Positions 44,201 to 55,660 are shown, numbered from the stretch's first letter. The stretch is 64,000 nucleotides of DNA from Dendrophyllia cribrosa (GCA_024195265.1 JAJLRJ010000010.1:8754003-8818002), one strand, 5' to 3'. Numbers and translations are program-made. Notes: generated by a model from the letters alone, not told the origin.

Positions 44201-44984
44201 ATAAAATCAGGAAGTTTAATATAAGATGAACCTTTCAAAGGTTTTGTAATCTACAGTATGAATTTCTAATGATAAAATCTCTTTAAAATACCAACCTGAA
44301 CCATGTTTTTGATAAAATAAAATAATATTAGGAATTTCTTTAATTATTTTAAATACAATTTCTTTAACATCTGCACCTTCAAGATTAATATATGTTTTAG
44401 ATTGAAAATAACCCTTATCTTTTATCTCTACATCCTTTCTTTTTTCTCCAATCTTTTGTCCCATTAAACAAATCATCATTATTCTAAGTTTAATATTTCT
44501 ATGATTTCTAAGAAAATCTTTAATTTGCGAAGCTTTATCCTTGAAAAATTTATTTGGTAAAATATTTGGTATTCCTTCAATAACATACTTTTCAGCAAAA
44601 TTATCAAGAGCTGATTTTTCAAGTTTTATTCCAACTTTGTATTCTCTTATTGCTTTTTCAAGAGCTTTTCTTAAATATTTTGGAGTATCTTTTGGAATCT
44701 TTTTGTTTTTTATACATTCAAGAAAATAATCATCAAAAGTTTTAATTTTCTTTTCAGGTTTTGATTTCTTTGTTTTTGTTTTCTTTCTTGGTTTTGATTT
44801 AGCTTTTTTAATATTTTTTCTTTGTTTTTTTTATTCCCATAATTTCATCAATCAGTTTTTGTTTTTCTTGTTGATTTTTAGATTCATCAAACTCTTCTTT
44901 CAATTTAGATTTTTCATCTTCTTTTATTTTCTTTAATTCTTCGATTGAAAGATTAGTTAAATCTTTTGAAGACATCCTTTTATT
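41233..44984 (-). pseudogene. Polinton: protein-primed family B DNA polymerase, multiple frameshifts
   Basis: About 1,250 codons on the minus strand are read in order with frame changes. The leader is MSSKDLTNLSIEELKKIKED (44984). Then comes the exonuclease: RFVAYADFECF (Exo I, in 43393-44238) and FHNLQGYDAHLFIKQL (Exo II, in 42696-43355), after a Cys/His cluster CHICEQPFEKDDYKVRDHCH. Polymerase motifs follow: YLDANNLYGWSM (motif A, 42262-42468), MNNSVFGKTIEN (motif B) and ELLFTDTDSLMY (motif C with DTD, 41406-41981). The C-terminus (EDYKKCLFSEEELMKSMNII) is in 41233-41464. All catalytic motifs survive although the frame is broken in at least five places. This is the protein-primed type used by Polintons and adenoviruses. 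Confidence 0.9.
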
Positions 44985-45254
44985 AAATGATTATATTATT
45001 TCTTTAAACCTCAATTTTATTTCTTTCTGCCACAACTTAAAATCACTTATTTAATGTTTCACTGATTTTTAAAAATAATTTTGAAATTTTGAAAAGTTTC
45101 AAAACTAATTTTAAAATTTTGAAAACTTTTATGTAATCATTTTGATTGGTTAAAAAGAGGGAAAACCCCCTTCTAGAATATTCATGTGTAAATCATTAAA
45201 TATTAAACATTGTCAAAACAAACTTATTTGAATATAGATTCAAGAATATATAAA
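44985..45254. other. AT-rich spacer upstream of the polymerase
   Basis: Contains a ttttgaaattttgaaaagtt-type short repeat. No gene. It may hold the Polinton end, but no matching terminal repeat was found. Confidence 0.4.
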
Positions 45255-45697
45255 TAGTAGTTATATAATTATTACTTCTAGCCCACTTTTAAAATATGTT
45301 TCCCTTATTTTTCTGATAATCCCCCGGAGAGAGCGAGAAGGAGAGAGCAAAGCGAACGACTGGAGAGAACGACTGGAGCGAACGATATTAAAACTTATAA
45401 ACCGAGTAATTTCAAAGGATATTAAGTTGTAATAATTTTCAAACTTTAGGATATTAAATCGAAGAAAATTTTATAACCATAATTTTAAAGAGTACCACAG
45501 GTTTATGTTTATTTCTATGATTTAAAAATTTTTTCTAAATTGCAAATTGGATTAAATGAAGGAAAATGGATTACGGAGTTAATCAGGATTTGAAAACACT
45601 CGGGATATAAAATCTAATAACGGGGATTATCAGAAAAATAAGGGAAAAAATATTTTAAAAGTGGGCTAGAAGGAATAATTATATAACTACTCATTTT
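45255..45697. mobile_element. MITE with about 70-base inverted ends
   Basis: Ends agtagttatataattattac ... gataatcccc and ggggattatc ... gtaattat-like text ending ataattatataactact are inverted across 443 bases. Inside are gagagaacgactggagcgaa repeats. It begins AG, like Polinton termini, but both arms lie together, so I treat it as a separate element. Confidence 0.75.
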
Positions 45698-45699
45698 AC

Positions 45700-45994
45700 A
45701 ATGTACCTGTTTTCTAAAACCGTAGAGAGCTTGACTTCCAACTGTGATTTCAGACGATGATGTTTGACTTGTCGGTTCACCATACATTAGTGACATTAAG
45801 ATTTGAGTATGAGTACGACTTTCGAATTTCAAACCAGTCACGTCCCCCGGAACTGTCGGTCCTTCCTGTTGCTGACCAGTGGTTAAGGAGGCTCTAGGAA
45901 TGAGATTGTTGTGATAAGTGATTATCTCAATGACACCAACTAGGTTTGAAAAGTCGTACTCGTACTCAATCTTATACTCGTTGTCCGATCTCAA
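45700..45994 (-). CDS. Unrecognised coding-like ORF
   Basis: A minus-strand frame of about 95 codons reads MRSDNEYKIEYEYDFSNLVG, then GVIEIITYHNN, GQQQEGPTVPGDVTG and SSEITVGSQALYGFRKQ. Codon composition looks protein-like, and a possible donor (gtacat) follows at about 45712. I recognise no family. It could be an exon of a minus-strand gene or a decayed element ORF. Confidence 0.3.
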
Positions 45995-45997
45995 GTT

Positions 45998-47083
45998 CCC
46001 TTTTATTGTGCATTATACAGGGCTGTCATTAAGCTTTCAAGAGGCTGGCTCCATAAGGAAAGCAGCCGGTCATAAAATGAGAGAAAGTCTTCATGCTTGT
46101 TGTCTTTTAGTTATTTGGTTTAAACTTTGAGTAGTTGGCAGTAATAGCCGGTCACCAGCTGTTAATGACAACCCTGATTATAGGGTCATTTTCGCCGTCA
46201 TTTGTCCTTCTCCACCAGGAAGTCACTAAGAGAGATCTTTGCTGTCATTACAGTTAATTCAACAAAGATTTGACTGTACTCAATGTAGATGTATGTACAG
46301 TAAGATTTTTTTTTCCAAAGATCGACGATTCTCCATCATGGTGAATCGTTAAGGAAAAAGGACTTTGGCACTTTTTTTAATTTTGAATATTGGTTCATCA
46401 TGGTGAACTGTGACAAAGTGCATTGCGTTCTTGCATGTCGAGACTATAGGAATAACACGACCTCACTGCTTTTGTAAACTAAGGAATGCTTTTTGTCACT
46501 CACGGTTCTATCTTTTCTGCTTGCTTAAATTAATTTCGCTAATCAGTTTATACAGTTTATAAGTTTTCCAGCGGGTGTCCATTTTAGCCTGCCTGAAGCA
46601 TTAGTTTCCATACTATTTACAGTCAAACCTCTATTAAGAGGTCACCCTTGGGGAATATCAAACTGACCGCTTAATAGAGGCGTTGTAAAATTTAGCATGT
46701 ACAGTGTACCTGTAATGTGACAAAAATTAAACTAGAATGCGCATGCGAAATTGCTCACATTATGTTTAATTTATTGCTCACAGCAACAGTGATACAAAAT
46801 TAAGTAATTGTATATCCAAGGAAGTTCATGCCTGGCTATCGGATTTTATAATGTTGTTCCTACAATATACAATGTATTAAGGCAAATCTTTGTTGTAAAC
46901 CACAATTTCATCATCAAAAGTTTCGAGTATTTCATTAAGTTTTGAGTGGTTCATCAAGTGTTTCAAGTAATTCTATCCGATATTGTAGCTACATGTACAT
47001 GTACATGTACATTTCCAAGGCACATGCTGCTAAAGTTAAATTGCAATGCATTTGTATACATGCATGTTTTCTTATTTTGGCAG
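45998..47083. other. Noncoding region upstream of the Ig exons
   Basis: Holds a pogo/Tigger-like inverted fragment at 46618-46682 (cagtcaaacctctattaaga ... ttaatagagg), two small palindromes (gattctccatcatggtgaatc-like, 46327 and 46394) and TACATGTA words near 46990. An expected signal-peptide exon for the Ig gene was not found. Confidence 0.5.
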
Positions 47084-47463
47084 ATTGTGTGCACCATCTT
47101 TAACTCCAACCAATGGCAGTCCAGTTTATGTTGCTAATGGGACTGCATCATATAATCTGTCTTGGAACTACAACACTACTGGAGCGACTATTAAAGAAGT
47201 GACATTGTTATACAGACAAGGAAACGTTGATGTACATGTGGCTGTGAAGAGTGAGAATCCCAGCCAAGAGCTGAAAATCTACCCAGCTAGTGGTTATGCT
47301 GGCAGGAATTTCACTTTCTTTATTGAATCAGGATCAGTTGGAAGGGTTACATTCAGAATATCAAACATTGTTCAGAGTGACAGCAGGACATTTAAATGTC
47401 AACTTTCCTTTACATCGTTTAACTACTCACCTGAACAAAGCTCCACTGATCTTGTTGTGTTCG
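47084..47463 (+). CDS. Second receptor-like gene: first Ig-domain exon
   Basis: The exon (acceptor ttttggcag, donor gtatgt) enters in phase 2 and leaves in phase 1. It encodes an immunoglobulin-like domain: NGTASYNLSWNYNTTGATIK, VTLLYRQGNV, and SNIVQSDSRTFKCQLSF near the end. The final Cys and the Trp of strand C are visible, but the usual first Cys before the Trp is absent, so the core disulphide is probably missing. Several N-x-S/T sites are present. It is followed 1.6 kb downstream by another Ig exon. Confidence 0.75.
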
Positions 47464-49054
47464 GTATGTATTAATACACTTGTATGAGTAATTAAACCTG
47501 TCTACAGCAGCACCTTAGGAGAGAATCTTTTGGCCGATATACATGTAGAATGTACATGTACATTATGAAGAGGCTGTCTATATCAGAAATACAGCATGTA
47601 CAGAAGGTACGAATATAAAAGGCTTTTGTAAAAAAGTGACTGTAAATTAGTTTAAATTTTAAAATTGGTCATTCTTTGCATGTACGACAATGTGAAATGA
47701 GCTTTTGGCTACCTACTGACTAAGTACATACTGCAAAACAAATTATCTAGACTAAATTGGAGATGGCCGTCGACAAATACATGTATTACAGTTGCAACCA
47801 AGACTCAGAAAAGACACCCTGGTCCCTGGAAAGCAAGTTCTAGGTCAGTTTACTTTTAAAACTTTAATAAAAAGGAAAAAGGAAGACCATCTGGGTCCTA
47901 AGATAATATCTTTCAAGTGAGAAAGAAAAATATATTTTGAAATTTTATCAGAAATGGAAATATTTTCATTTTAAACACATATAAAAACAATCGCAATTAT
48001 TTCATTGTTTTAAGGCTAAAATAAAATGCTTGAAGTCGCATTGTGAATGTGGATTTCCTAGAATCTTTTTTTGAAAACAATTTACAAATTTTGAAGATTT
48101 TAAAGTTGTTCAGTGAAGCATGTAAACGCGCTGTGCAAACGAAAGCCTGTCCATTAATTTATCGACCAGACCAATGAGATCATCTCATTTGGATTTTTCA
48201 TTGATGTGCTGAAATTCTCAGCACAGTTATATGTACATGTACATGTTTATGTAGGTGCTTCATGTTTTACTAAAAAAATGTACATGTATATTAAATCATT
48301 GGCTACGTGGTATAAAAAACTTGCTGGCCAAGACTCTCAGCAAACAGCGCTGGCCGAGAATCTTCCCGCTGCACAAAACCTATGCCACACGAACGAATTA
48401 GCCGAGAACTGCTGCACATGCGCGACCCGACCGACCTGACGACCAGTAGCACTGCTTCACGGAAAGCCTATCGCTCTTTTTGAAATGCATTATTCTTCAC
48501 AAGCTATTCTGCCATTTCCATTCCTTGCAACTTATATTTCCAGTTGTGACATTCATTAAAATAATGGCTCAATGTACATTGTGCATGTATCTGTTGTGGT
48601 TCAAATCATTTTTTGGTTCAACAATTTTTAAACCAATTTGATTTTTGGTTTTCTTTGTCTCAGAATATGATATTGAATCTGAGACCAAGAAAAAATAAAA
48701 TTAAACTGGTTAAAATTTTTCAAACCAAAGAAGAATTTTAACTTTAACATGCATGTAGACTGGTGATAAAGTGTTGACTAAATTATTCAATAAAAGATTT
48801 TTGTCACTTAATCAAAAATATGTTACAAAACCAATTTAGTCAAGTTAGTTGTGGCATCAGTCACATTTGTGTGGAAAAGTTACAACCTTTATCCTGTAGT
48901 TTTCACCGATTGAATGATCACGTAGATGAGAATAAACATTATGGAAAATTAACCGCGTGGTTCATTTTTGGTTGAACACTAGCGACCCAGACCTGGCTGG
49001 GAACGCGACACTATTAATCAATTGATATTTACTGTTTGTTGTTTTTTTCTACAG
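47464..49054. other. Intron between the two Ig exons
   Basis: No gene. Notable for repeated TACATGTA and ACATGTACAT words (47541, 48233, 48282). Confidence 0.5.
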
Positions 49055-49324
49055 TTCCGCCAAAGATCACTCTCAAATCTCAACTTCCTGTCACGATAGA
49101 TGAAGGTAATGCACGAACATTATTATGTGTTGCCAGTGGCAACCCCACACCATCTATCACATGGACAAAAGGCAATACAGACGTGCAGCAAACTTCAAAC
49201 ACTAACTACACCATAGCATCAGCTACCAAGGATGATGCAGGGACATACACATGTACAGCTACAGTTACTGTCCTTGGAGTTCCTCTATCGCCTGATTCTT
49301 ACTCATTTTATGTGACAGTGAGAT
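49055..49324 (+). CDS. Second receptor-like gene: second Ig-domain exon (I-set)
   Basis: A 270-base symmetric phase-1 exon (acceptor tttttctacag, donor gtaagt) encodes a complete I-set Ig domain: VPPKITLKSQLPVTIDEGN, RTLLCVASGNPTPSITWTKG and KDDAGTYTCTATV, with both Cys, the strand C Trp and the DxGxYxC motif. With the preceding Ig exon it probably begins the extracellular part of a cell-surface receptor on the plus strand. Ig plus FN3 plus kinase is a common RTK layout, so it may be a tandem relative of the gene at 1-24 kb; this is inference, since no kinase exon follows in the window. Confidence 0.88.
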
Positions 49325-51036
49325 GTAAGTACCCTTGACTCATATGTATTATACCCTGGTATTAAACTGGTGAGAATATAAATGTTACCATGGAAACTTG
49401 AAGTGAGTGCACTGTTTGTCATCAGTAGTTCAGTAGTAGCCTTAAAGTGTCTCTCTCAAGCAGTATGCTTTGCGACATTTTCTGTAATACAGTCGATCTT
49501 TGCTATAACGAAGTGCGAAGGGACTGAGTAAATGTGTTCGTTATAATGGGTTTGTTATATCGGGGTTTTGTTTCATATACCGTAACTGGGCTAAAGAAAA
49601 TTGTTCGTTATAGTGGGGTCTTTATTATACCGGGGTTCATTGTATCAGGGTTCCATTTATTTTTATTTTTATTTTAATTCAATATTTTAACAGGAACATC
49701 TAATTAGCGTTGGCTAGTTTGATTAGAGTTCTGTATAACATAAATATTACAAAGTAAAGTAAACAGACATTGATAAACTTGCGAGTGTTCGTTCATTTGT
49801 CCAATAATTTTTTATTGCATCTTTGCAATCTTTAACGACAGGCTGTATTACCGTGTAGTTACATGTATCTACTTAAAGTTCTTTAAGATTTCATAATTTG
49901 TATTTTTGTTCATTTTTGTTGTGAAATTTCAACTAAAAAAAAAATTTTTGTACCATTTTTATTGTAAGAAAACAATAATACATGTAGATGCATGCAGAAA
50001 CCTGTAGTAGAAAGAGTCTCTTTAGTGGCGTGTGATTTTTGAGTGAGCTTACATGAAGTGTTATCTCACTCTATGTCATGGGAAGTGTCCGTAAGTCCGT
50101 GGTAGTCCAATCTTCGGGTTGTCTTCGGTATCACGGCGCCTGGTCTCGAACAGATATTGTTTATTTCCGTACGAACGATGAGAGCACGAACACGCGAATA
50201 TGAGCGAGGTTGAACACGAAGTGCTACGAACTGATCCCGGATCATCCCGGATAACGAACGAAGTATTTTCGATATCAAATACACGGAACGTGGAAGCAAC
50301 CACGTTTTTTCGCCGTTGGAGAAAAAGAGGTAAGAGACAAGAAATTTACGATGTTTTCGTGTTATATTGCACCAGTAATCAGGCACAGCATTCAAGCAAT
50401 ATGTCTATTGTTTTCACGTAAAGAGTTTTTCAGATGTTTTGAAGGTGTAGACAAAATCTTCGCCAACAAAAGGTTCCCCTAAATCACCGAGATGTAGTTT
50501 TAAAGACAGCTGTGATGGCCGCCGATTGACTTGTGCAGTCCAGCATTGCGAATTGCTCCATGTACAACATCTGGCAATCCATAACCCTGTAACCCTGTCT
50601 CAGGGTCATATAATTCCCTTCTGGGAACAAAATATTTCCTTCGGGAAACGATGAATTCTCTTCGGAGAACAAATAATGTCTTTAGAGACACAAATCTGGG
50701 TTAAGTGCAGTTACACTAAAACGTTGAAAAGTTATTGTTTGAAAACGTTGATGTTACTAAGTTTAAAATGTAAGTTAACTATACTTGTTACAGCTAGTCT
50801 ACATTCCAAAAAAACTTGAGAATAAATGTTAATGTTTTACTGTTATTGTTGGCAATGCTGATACTGTATGCAAACAGCTACATGCTATAAGCACCAACCA
50901 GGGCTCAATTTCATAAAACTTTTACAGCTGTAATTTACAAGTGTAGTTATTGTTTCAGACCTCTGAAACAATAGCTACAAGCGTAAACGTTTTATTAAAT
51001 TGATCTTTAAATTTATATATTTTGATTACCACTGAT
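49325..51036. other. No confident gene
   Basis: Contains a pogo/mariner-like inverted fragment (49489-49650: cagtcgatctttgctataac ... ttcgttatagtgggg) and a GC-richer segment at 50140-50340 with overlapping ORFs on both strands and a possible gtaaga donor at 50330. No domain recognised. Confidence 0.45.
50601..50692. repeat. Series of four short hairpins
   Basis: Four consecutive imperfect palindromes, ttcccttctgggaa, tttccttcgggaaa, ttctcttcggagaa and tgtctttagagaca, are spaced about 20-30 bases apart. Confidence 0.75.
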
Positions 51037-51258
51037 TTCAGTGTTACGCGACCCTTCGAATCAAAACTACTTTGAGCAATTTCAATTTACTCTGCCGTCA
51101 ATCATACCTAGTAGGAGGAGTTTGTATACTCCTGCGTGATCACCAGCCTGCAATGGCGTCCAAAGAAACGAACTTTTTCCATATAAGGTATGATTGACGG
51201 CAGGGTAAATCGAACTGCTCAAAGTAGTTTTGATTCGAAGGGTCGCGTAACACTGAAA
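51037..51258. mobile_element. MITE with 70-base inverted ends
   Basis: tcagtgttacgcgacccttc and gaagggtcgcgtaacactga are perfectly inverted, and the arms continue through ctgccgtcaatcatacct. Total about 222 bases. Non-coding. Confidence 0.9.
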
Positions 51259-51259
51259 G

Positions 51260-53317
51260 AAATGGTAAAAGTTAACATTGCCTGCCTTGAGTAAAATGGT
51301 GTCAATCTTTACTGTCAGTATGGGGTTTTACCACTCCTTACATGTGAAACCCTAATATGATAACTTTGATGATGACAATGATGATAACTCGGTCCTTGTA
51401 GTGACATTACATAGCGTGACAAAAACGATACCAAATTAACGAACGATCTTCCAGTCCAAAAAATCAAAAAATCATCCTCGACAAACCAAGATACTTTTCC
51501 AATACAGAAGCTCTTGAGACGTTAAGTTGCAAGCCACAATGGTGCTTGGTGGACATGTGTTTTTATCACATCTCTTGGACTTGGAACACTTCCACCAGTT
51601 ATACAGTCAATGAACCATTTTTTAAGTTGTGCTTCCATACCTGTGACAGTACCACATTATATCGTTAAATAGTTTTTATGAAAAATCAGAGGCAGACAGC
51701 CTATGGTGTATTTCTCATTTAGCTTAATATCTTTGACAGTAACATTTTCGACATCACAAATTCCGTCTCTAGATATTTCCGTGCAAATTTTCATCGTAAG
51801 CTCACTCATGTACGCATTGCGGACCTATTTTTGTCCCTGCCGTCACTGCCCACCAAGTGCTGAGATGGGTGGTTTTTAGCTTCCCTCCCCCTTTAGAGTG
51901 ATTGGAGGGCCTTGTAAGGATACTTTTTACTTGACAGGTGCCAGAGATTAACCAGTGGCCTAAGTTGCCATGGCTGCCTCTCAAGTTGCAGATGATTTGC
52001 CTTTTAGCTACATGTCAATGTTGCATATATTATTATGGTACCTCCATCTCTTCTGATAGAGAAGTGCATCACTGCATGTATTTTATATTCAAAGGGATTT
52101 TGAAGGGGACAGTGCCTACCAGAGCTGCGATGTCTGTTCTAACTTAAATAACCACCTACATTGGACATGGTTGGGTGGCCAGGCATGCAATGTATGTGCA
52201 ATAAGAAATGGTTTTTCTTTCAAAATAAGTTAAAATTTCAATGGATCTCAGCTTTGGTTTTTCAAATTTCACTGATAAAAATAAATGCAAGGTTGCATTA
52301 TATTTGCTAGCATATTTAAGCACAAAAGTGTTCTTCCATAAACAATATTTCTCTCTCTGTGTCTAATTCACAAAACAAAAAGCTGCAATTCCTACAAAAC
52401 CCAAAAAATTGCTAATCTCCAAAGTACTTTCATTTATATATTGTATTGCTCTGGCTGTTGTAGAGAGGTTTGATCATGTGCTACATTTTTTAGAATGTAA
52501 TTCTTAAATGACCATTTTCAATCAGTGTTCCTTACACGCCTCTGTTATTGTCATTATCCAGGGAATAGCAGCATAGGCTCACATGCTAAAGTGTTAGAAT
52601 CATGTACTTCAGTTATGAGATAAATCGCATGGCTGTTTTAAAGTTTAGTTCAGTCCCCAAACAAGAAAAGACGGTACGGAATGAGTAAAACATTTGACAT
52701 GCAATATGCCATGTGTAAATGACCAAGAGTAATTTAAGGAAAAACATCTTTAAACTATTACATTGCCACTGCGGTTCTGTGGTACTGTAGCTCAAACAGA
52801 CTCATATCATGACAAAAGGCCAATCGTCACTTACCGTGATACACCGCGCATTGTTTATTTTTATTTGGACCAGATCAGAGAAGGGACGACTGCCGTCCCA
52901 CAATACCACGCAATCGCATTTCTGTCACGCTCTCAAAGATGGCGCGGAATTTTCTAAGAAATACAGTGGAGTGAGGTGCCCGTTCCTTACTGTTCCGTTA
53001 GACGAAGTGGAGGCAAGATACCAGTTTTGTACTTTCGAACTTGTTAATTTTATATTTGTTTTCTTTTTGGAACAGTTGGCTGGCTTTTAATGTAAATTAT
53101 TTAGGTTAACAATGTAAAGCATTTTGACCTCGTGCCACGGGTTAATGACCTTGCTAAAATAAATCGTTGGCATGTATTAAAGGACCCTAGTCAGCCACAC
53201 CTTTTTTTTGTTTGCATACGGGAGTTTCAGTATTATATTACACGTGGCGCGTGACCAAAAGTAAGGAAATCGCCGTGAAAGGTCAGAGGCGAAATATTAA
53301 AAATATCGTTATAAAAG
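51260..53317. other. No confident gene
   Basis: AT-rich DNA with scattered short ORFs. The frame at 52809-53090 includes KDGAEFSKKYSGVRCPFLTV, which looks mildly protein-like, but no family is recognised. Confidence 0.4.
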
Positions 53318-53450
53318 GTGACTGTCTCCTTTTCGGTCCACACAATGGAACGATGACGTAGTTATTAGGTAATTAGTTATACATGTACGGCCGCCATCTT
53401 GGATCCGTCATCTTGGATTTCTGAAATTTTTTAAAACCTCTTAAAAACCG
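53318..53450. repeat. Partial copy of the piggyBac-type MITE
   Basis: gactgtctccttttcggtcc, cacaatggaacgatgacgta and ggccgccatcttggatccgt match the left-centre of 40691-41228. The ends are absent. Confidence 0.75.
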
Positions 53451-53591
53451 CCAAAATTGACTCAAAATTAATCAAAACCAATAAATAAACGCTAAATGAC
53501 GTAAAAATAATATATATAGTTAGGCTTAGCCTAACAGCGGCGCCCTCTGAAGACCCTCTGAACAAGCTTAACTAAGATGAAACTTAACTAA

Positions 53592-53781
53592 TATTCTCAC
53601 TGGTGCCATCACGCACAAACACTCCCAAATCCGCTAGAATTCTATTGTTTCTACACCCGTGCATCCGTGAGCCAGTAGGGGGTGGTGTTATGCATATATT
53701 AGGTGGTTTTGCATAAATAGGCCGTCGTTATCCGGTTTATTCCTCTCTTCGTTTGAACGGCCGCCAGACGTCCGCTTGGCG
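53592..53781 (+). repeat. Split direct repeat A1
   Basis: From tattctcactggtgccatca to ccagacgtccgcttggcg, identical base for base with A2 at 57612-57801 (constant offset 4,020). Includes aggtggttttgcataaatag, which may hold the promoter. Confidence 0.9.
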
Positions 53782-53829
53782 TTTATTTCTCTTTCTAGTC
53801 ATCGCTGCGCCTTCGTATTTCTAGTCTCT

Positions 53830-53973
53830 ATGCCGGAGCAAGTTACTCAGAACCCCGTTGCGGGCGCTGTTGCTGCAGCCTCTGCAGTTCAAGTTAATCC
53901 TTTACAGGCGGCTTCAGCGGCCGAACAACCAGCACTACCGGTTCCCGGCTCTTCCTGCTCCTGTTGCTCGTAA
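53830..53973 (+). pseudogene. YR retroelement: Gag-like N-terminal fragment
   Basis: The first ATG after A1 opens a frame starting MPEQVTQNPVAGAVAAASAV with an Ala/Pro/Gln-rich low-complexity chain, as in many Gag N-termini. It stops at 53971, but a neighbouring frame (APVARNVAPDAAPTDAIPVV) continues the same composition to about 54026, implying a frameshift. The satellite then begins. Confidence 0.45.
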
Positions 53974-54229
53974 TGTTGCTCCGGACGCTGCTCCCACCGA
54001 CGCTATACCAGTTGTGGCTCCAGAGGTTGGTTTTTTCTCTAGTTGTTTGTATTTCCCCGGCGTGGTTCGGTTTCCCCTTCCCGCTTTTGTGTCCTTTGGT
54101 GCGGGGTTTAAATTTGTTAGTTTATTTTACAATTCATGGTTCTCTTAGTCGCCACGTGCGCGGTATGTTTTCCGCCCCGCGTCTATGTTAGTTGGTTTTG
54201 GCTTTCTCATTCGGCGTTATCATTTTTCC

Positions 54230-55660
54230 GTCCGTGTGATTACAAAACTTTTTGTCATCGGTCTGTGTCGCGATTTTTCGGTCTGTGTGACCACAAAACC
54301 TTCAATTTTCAGTCTGTGTGATTATTTTTCAGTCTGTGTGACTATTATTCACTCTGTGTGACTACAAACTTTCAATTTTCAGTCTGTGTGACTATTTTTA
54401 GTTTCCCGTCTGTGTTACAAGTCTGTGTGGCAAACTTAGTTTTCGCGTCTGTGTGACAAGTTTGGGTTTCGCGTCTGTGTGACAAATTTAGTTTTCGCGT
54501 CCGTGTATCAACTTAAGTTTTCCGTCTGTGTGACAAGTCTGTGTGACATATTTTATTTTCGCGTCTGTGTGACAAATTTAGTTCTTCGTCTGTGTGACAA
54601 GTCTGTGTGACCAATTTAGTTTTCGCGTCTTTCTGACAAATTTAGCCTTCGCGTCTGTGTGGCAACTTTAGTTTTCCGTCTGTGTGGCGAGTCTGTGTGA
54701 CAAATTTAGTTTTCGCGTCTGTGTGACAGATTTAGCTTTCCGTCGGTGTTACAAGTCTGTGTGGCAAACTTAGTTTTCGCGTCTGTGTGACAAATTTAGT
54801 TTTCCGTCTGTGACAAGTTTGGGTTTCGCGTCCGTGTGACAAATTTAGTTGTCGCGTCCGTGTGTCAACTTAAGTTTTCCGTCTGTGTGACAAGTCTGTG
54901 TGACATATTTTATTTTCGCGTCTGTGTGACCAATTTAGTTCTTCGTCTGTGTGACAAGTCTGTGTGACCAATTTAGTTTCCGCGTCTGTGTGACAATCTG
55001 TGTGACAACTTTAGTTTTCCGTCTGTGTGACAAGTCTGTGTGACAAATTTAGTTTTCGCGTCTGTGTGACAGATTTAGTTTCCGTCTGTGTTACAAGTCT
55101 GTGTGGCAAACTTAGTTTTCGCGTCTGTGTGACAAATTTAGTTTTCCGTCTGTGTGACAAGTTTGGGTTTCGCGTCTGTGTGATAAATTTAGTTTTCGCG
55201 TCTGTGTGTCAACTTAAGTTCTCCGTCTGTGTGACAAGTCTGTGTGACATATTTTATTTTCGCGTCTGTGTGACAAATTTAGTTCTTCGTCTGTGTGACC
55301 AATTTAGTTTTCGCGTCTGTGTGACAAATTTAACTTTCGCGTCTGTGTGACAACTTTAGTTTTCCGTCTGTGTGACAAATTTAGTTTTCGCGTCTGTGTG
55401 ACAGATTTAGCTTTCCGTCTGTGTTACAAGTTTAGTTTTCGCGTCTGTGTGATAACTTTAGTTTTCCATCTGTGTGACAAGTTTAGTTTTTGCGTCTGTG
55501 TGACAAATTTAGTTCCCGCGTCTGCGTGTCAACTTTGGTTCCCCGTTCGTGTGACAAGTCTGTGTGACAAGTTTAGTTTCCCCGTCTGCGTTACAAATTT
55601 AGTTTTCCCGTCAGTGTGACAAGTTTTAGTTATCGCGTCTGTATTTTAGTCTTCCCGTTC
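54230..55660. repeat. CTGTGTGAC satellite with higher-order structure
   Basis: About 50 variants of a 20-30 base unit, gtctgtgtgacaaatttagt plus tttcgc, fill 1.4 kb. Larger blocks recur: gtcaacttaag...gacatatttta at about 54508, 54865 and 55209, and tgttacaagtctgtgtggca at about 54413, 54748 and 55091, giving a higher-order period of roughly 345-355 bases. A more diverged second array lies at 56640-57050. It sits where Gag or later coding sequence would be expected. Confidence 0.92.

Larger units (their letters stand above)
34954..44984. mobile_element. Decayed Polinton/Maverick (adintovirus-like) element
   Basis: A very AT-rich 10-kb block carries a protein-primed PolB, chromodomain integrase, packaging ATPase start, PLA2-like protein, VLTF3-like factor, a coiled-coil protein and one further virus-like protein. 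This mix identifies a Polinton, a self-synthesising DNA transposon related to adintoviruses. Most genes have stops or frameshifts, so the copy is dead. No capsid proteins or protease were found. Foreign DNA interrupts it at about 37866-39830 and a TTAA MITE at 40691-41228. Terminal inverted repeats were not identified; the boundaries are those of recognisable genes. Confidence 0.85.

Noticed and set aside
45255..45697. Terminal inverted repeats of the Polinton
   Set aside because: Both arms lie within 443 bases on one side of the element; no partner arm is found near 34-35 kb.
55027..55619. Long plus-strand ORFs rich in RVCVTNLVF-like repeats
   Set aside because: They simply translate the CTGTGTGAC satellite; the repeat period and base pattern explain them.
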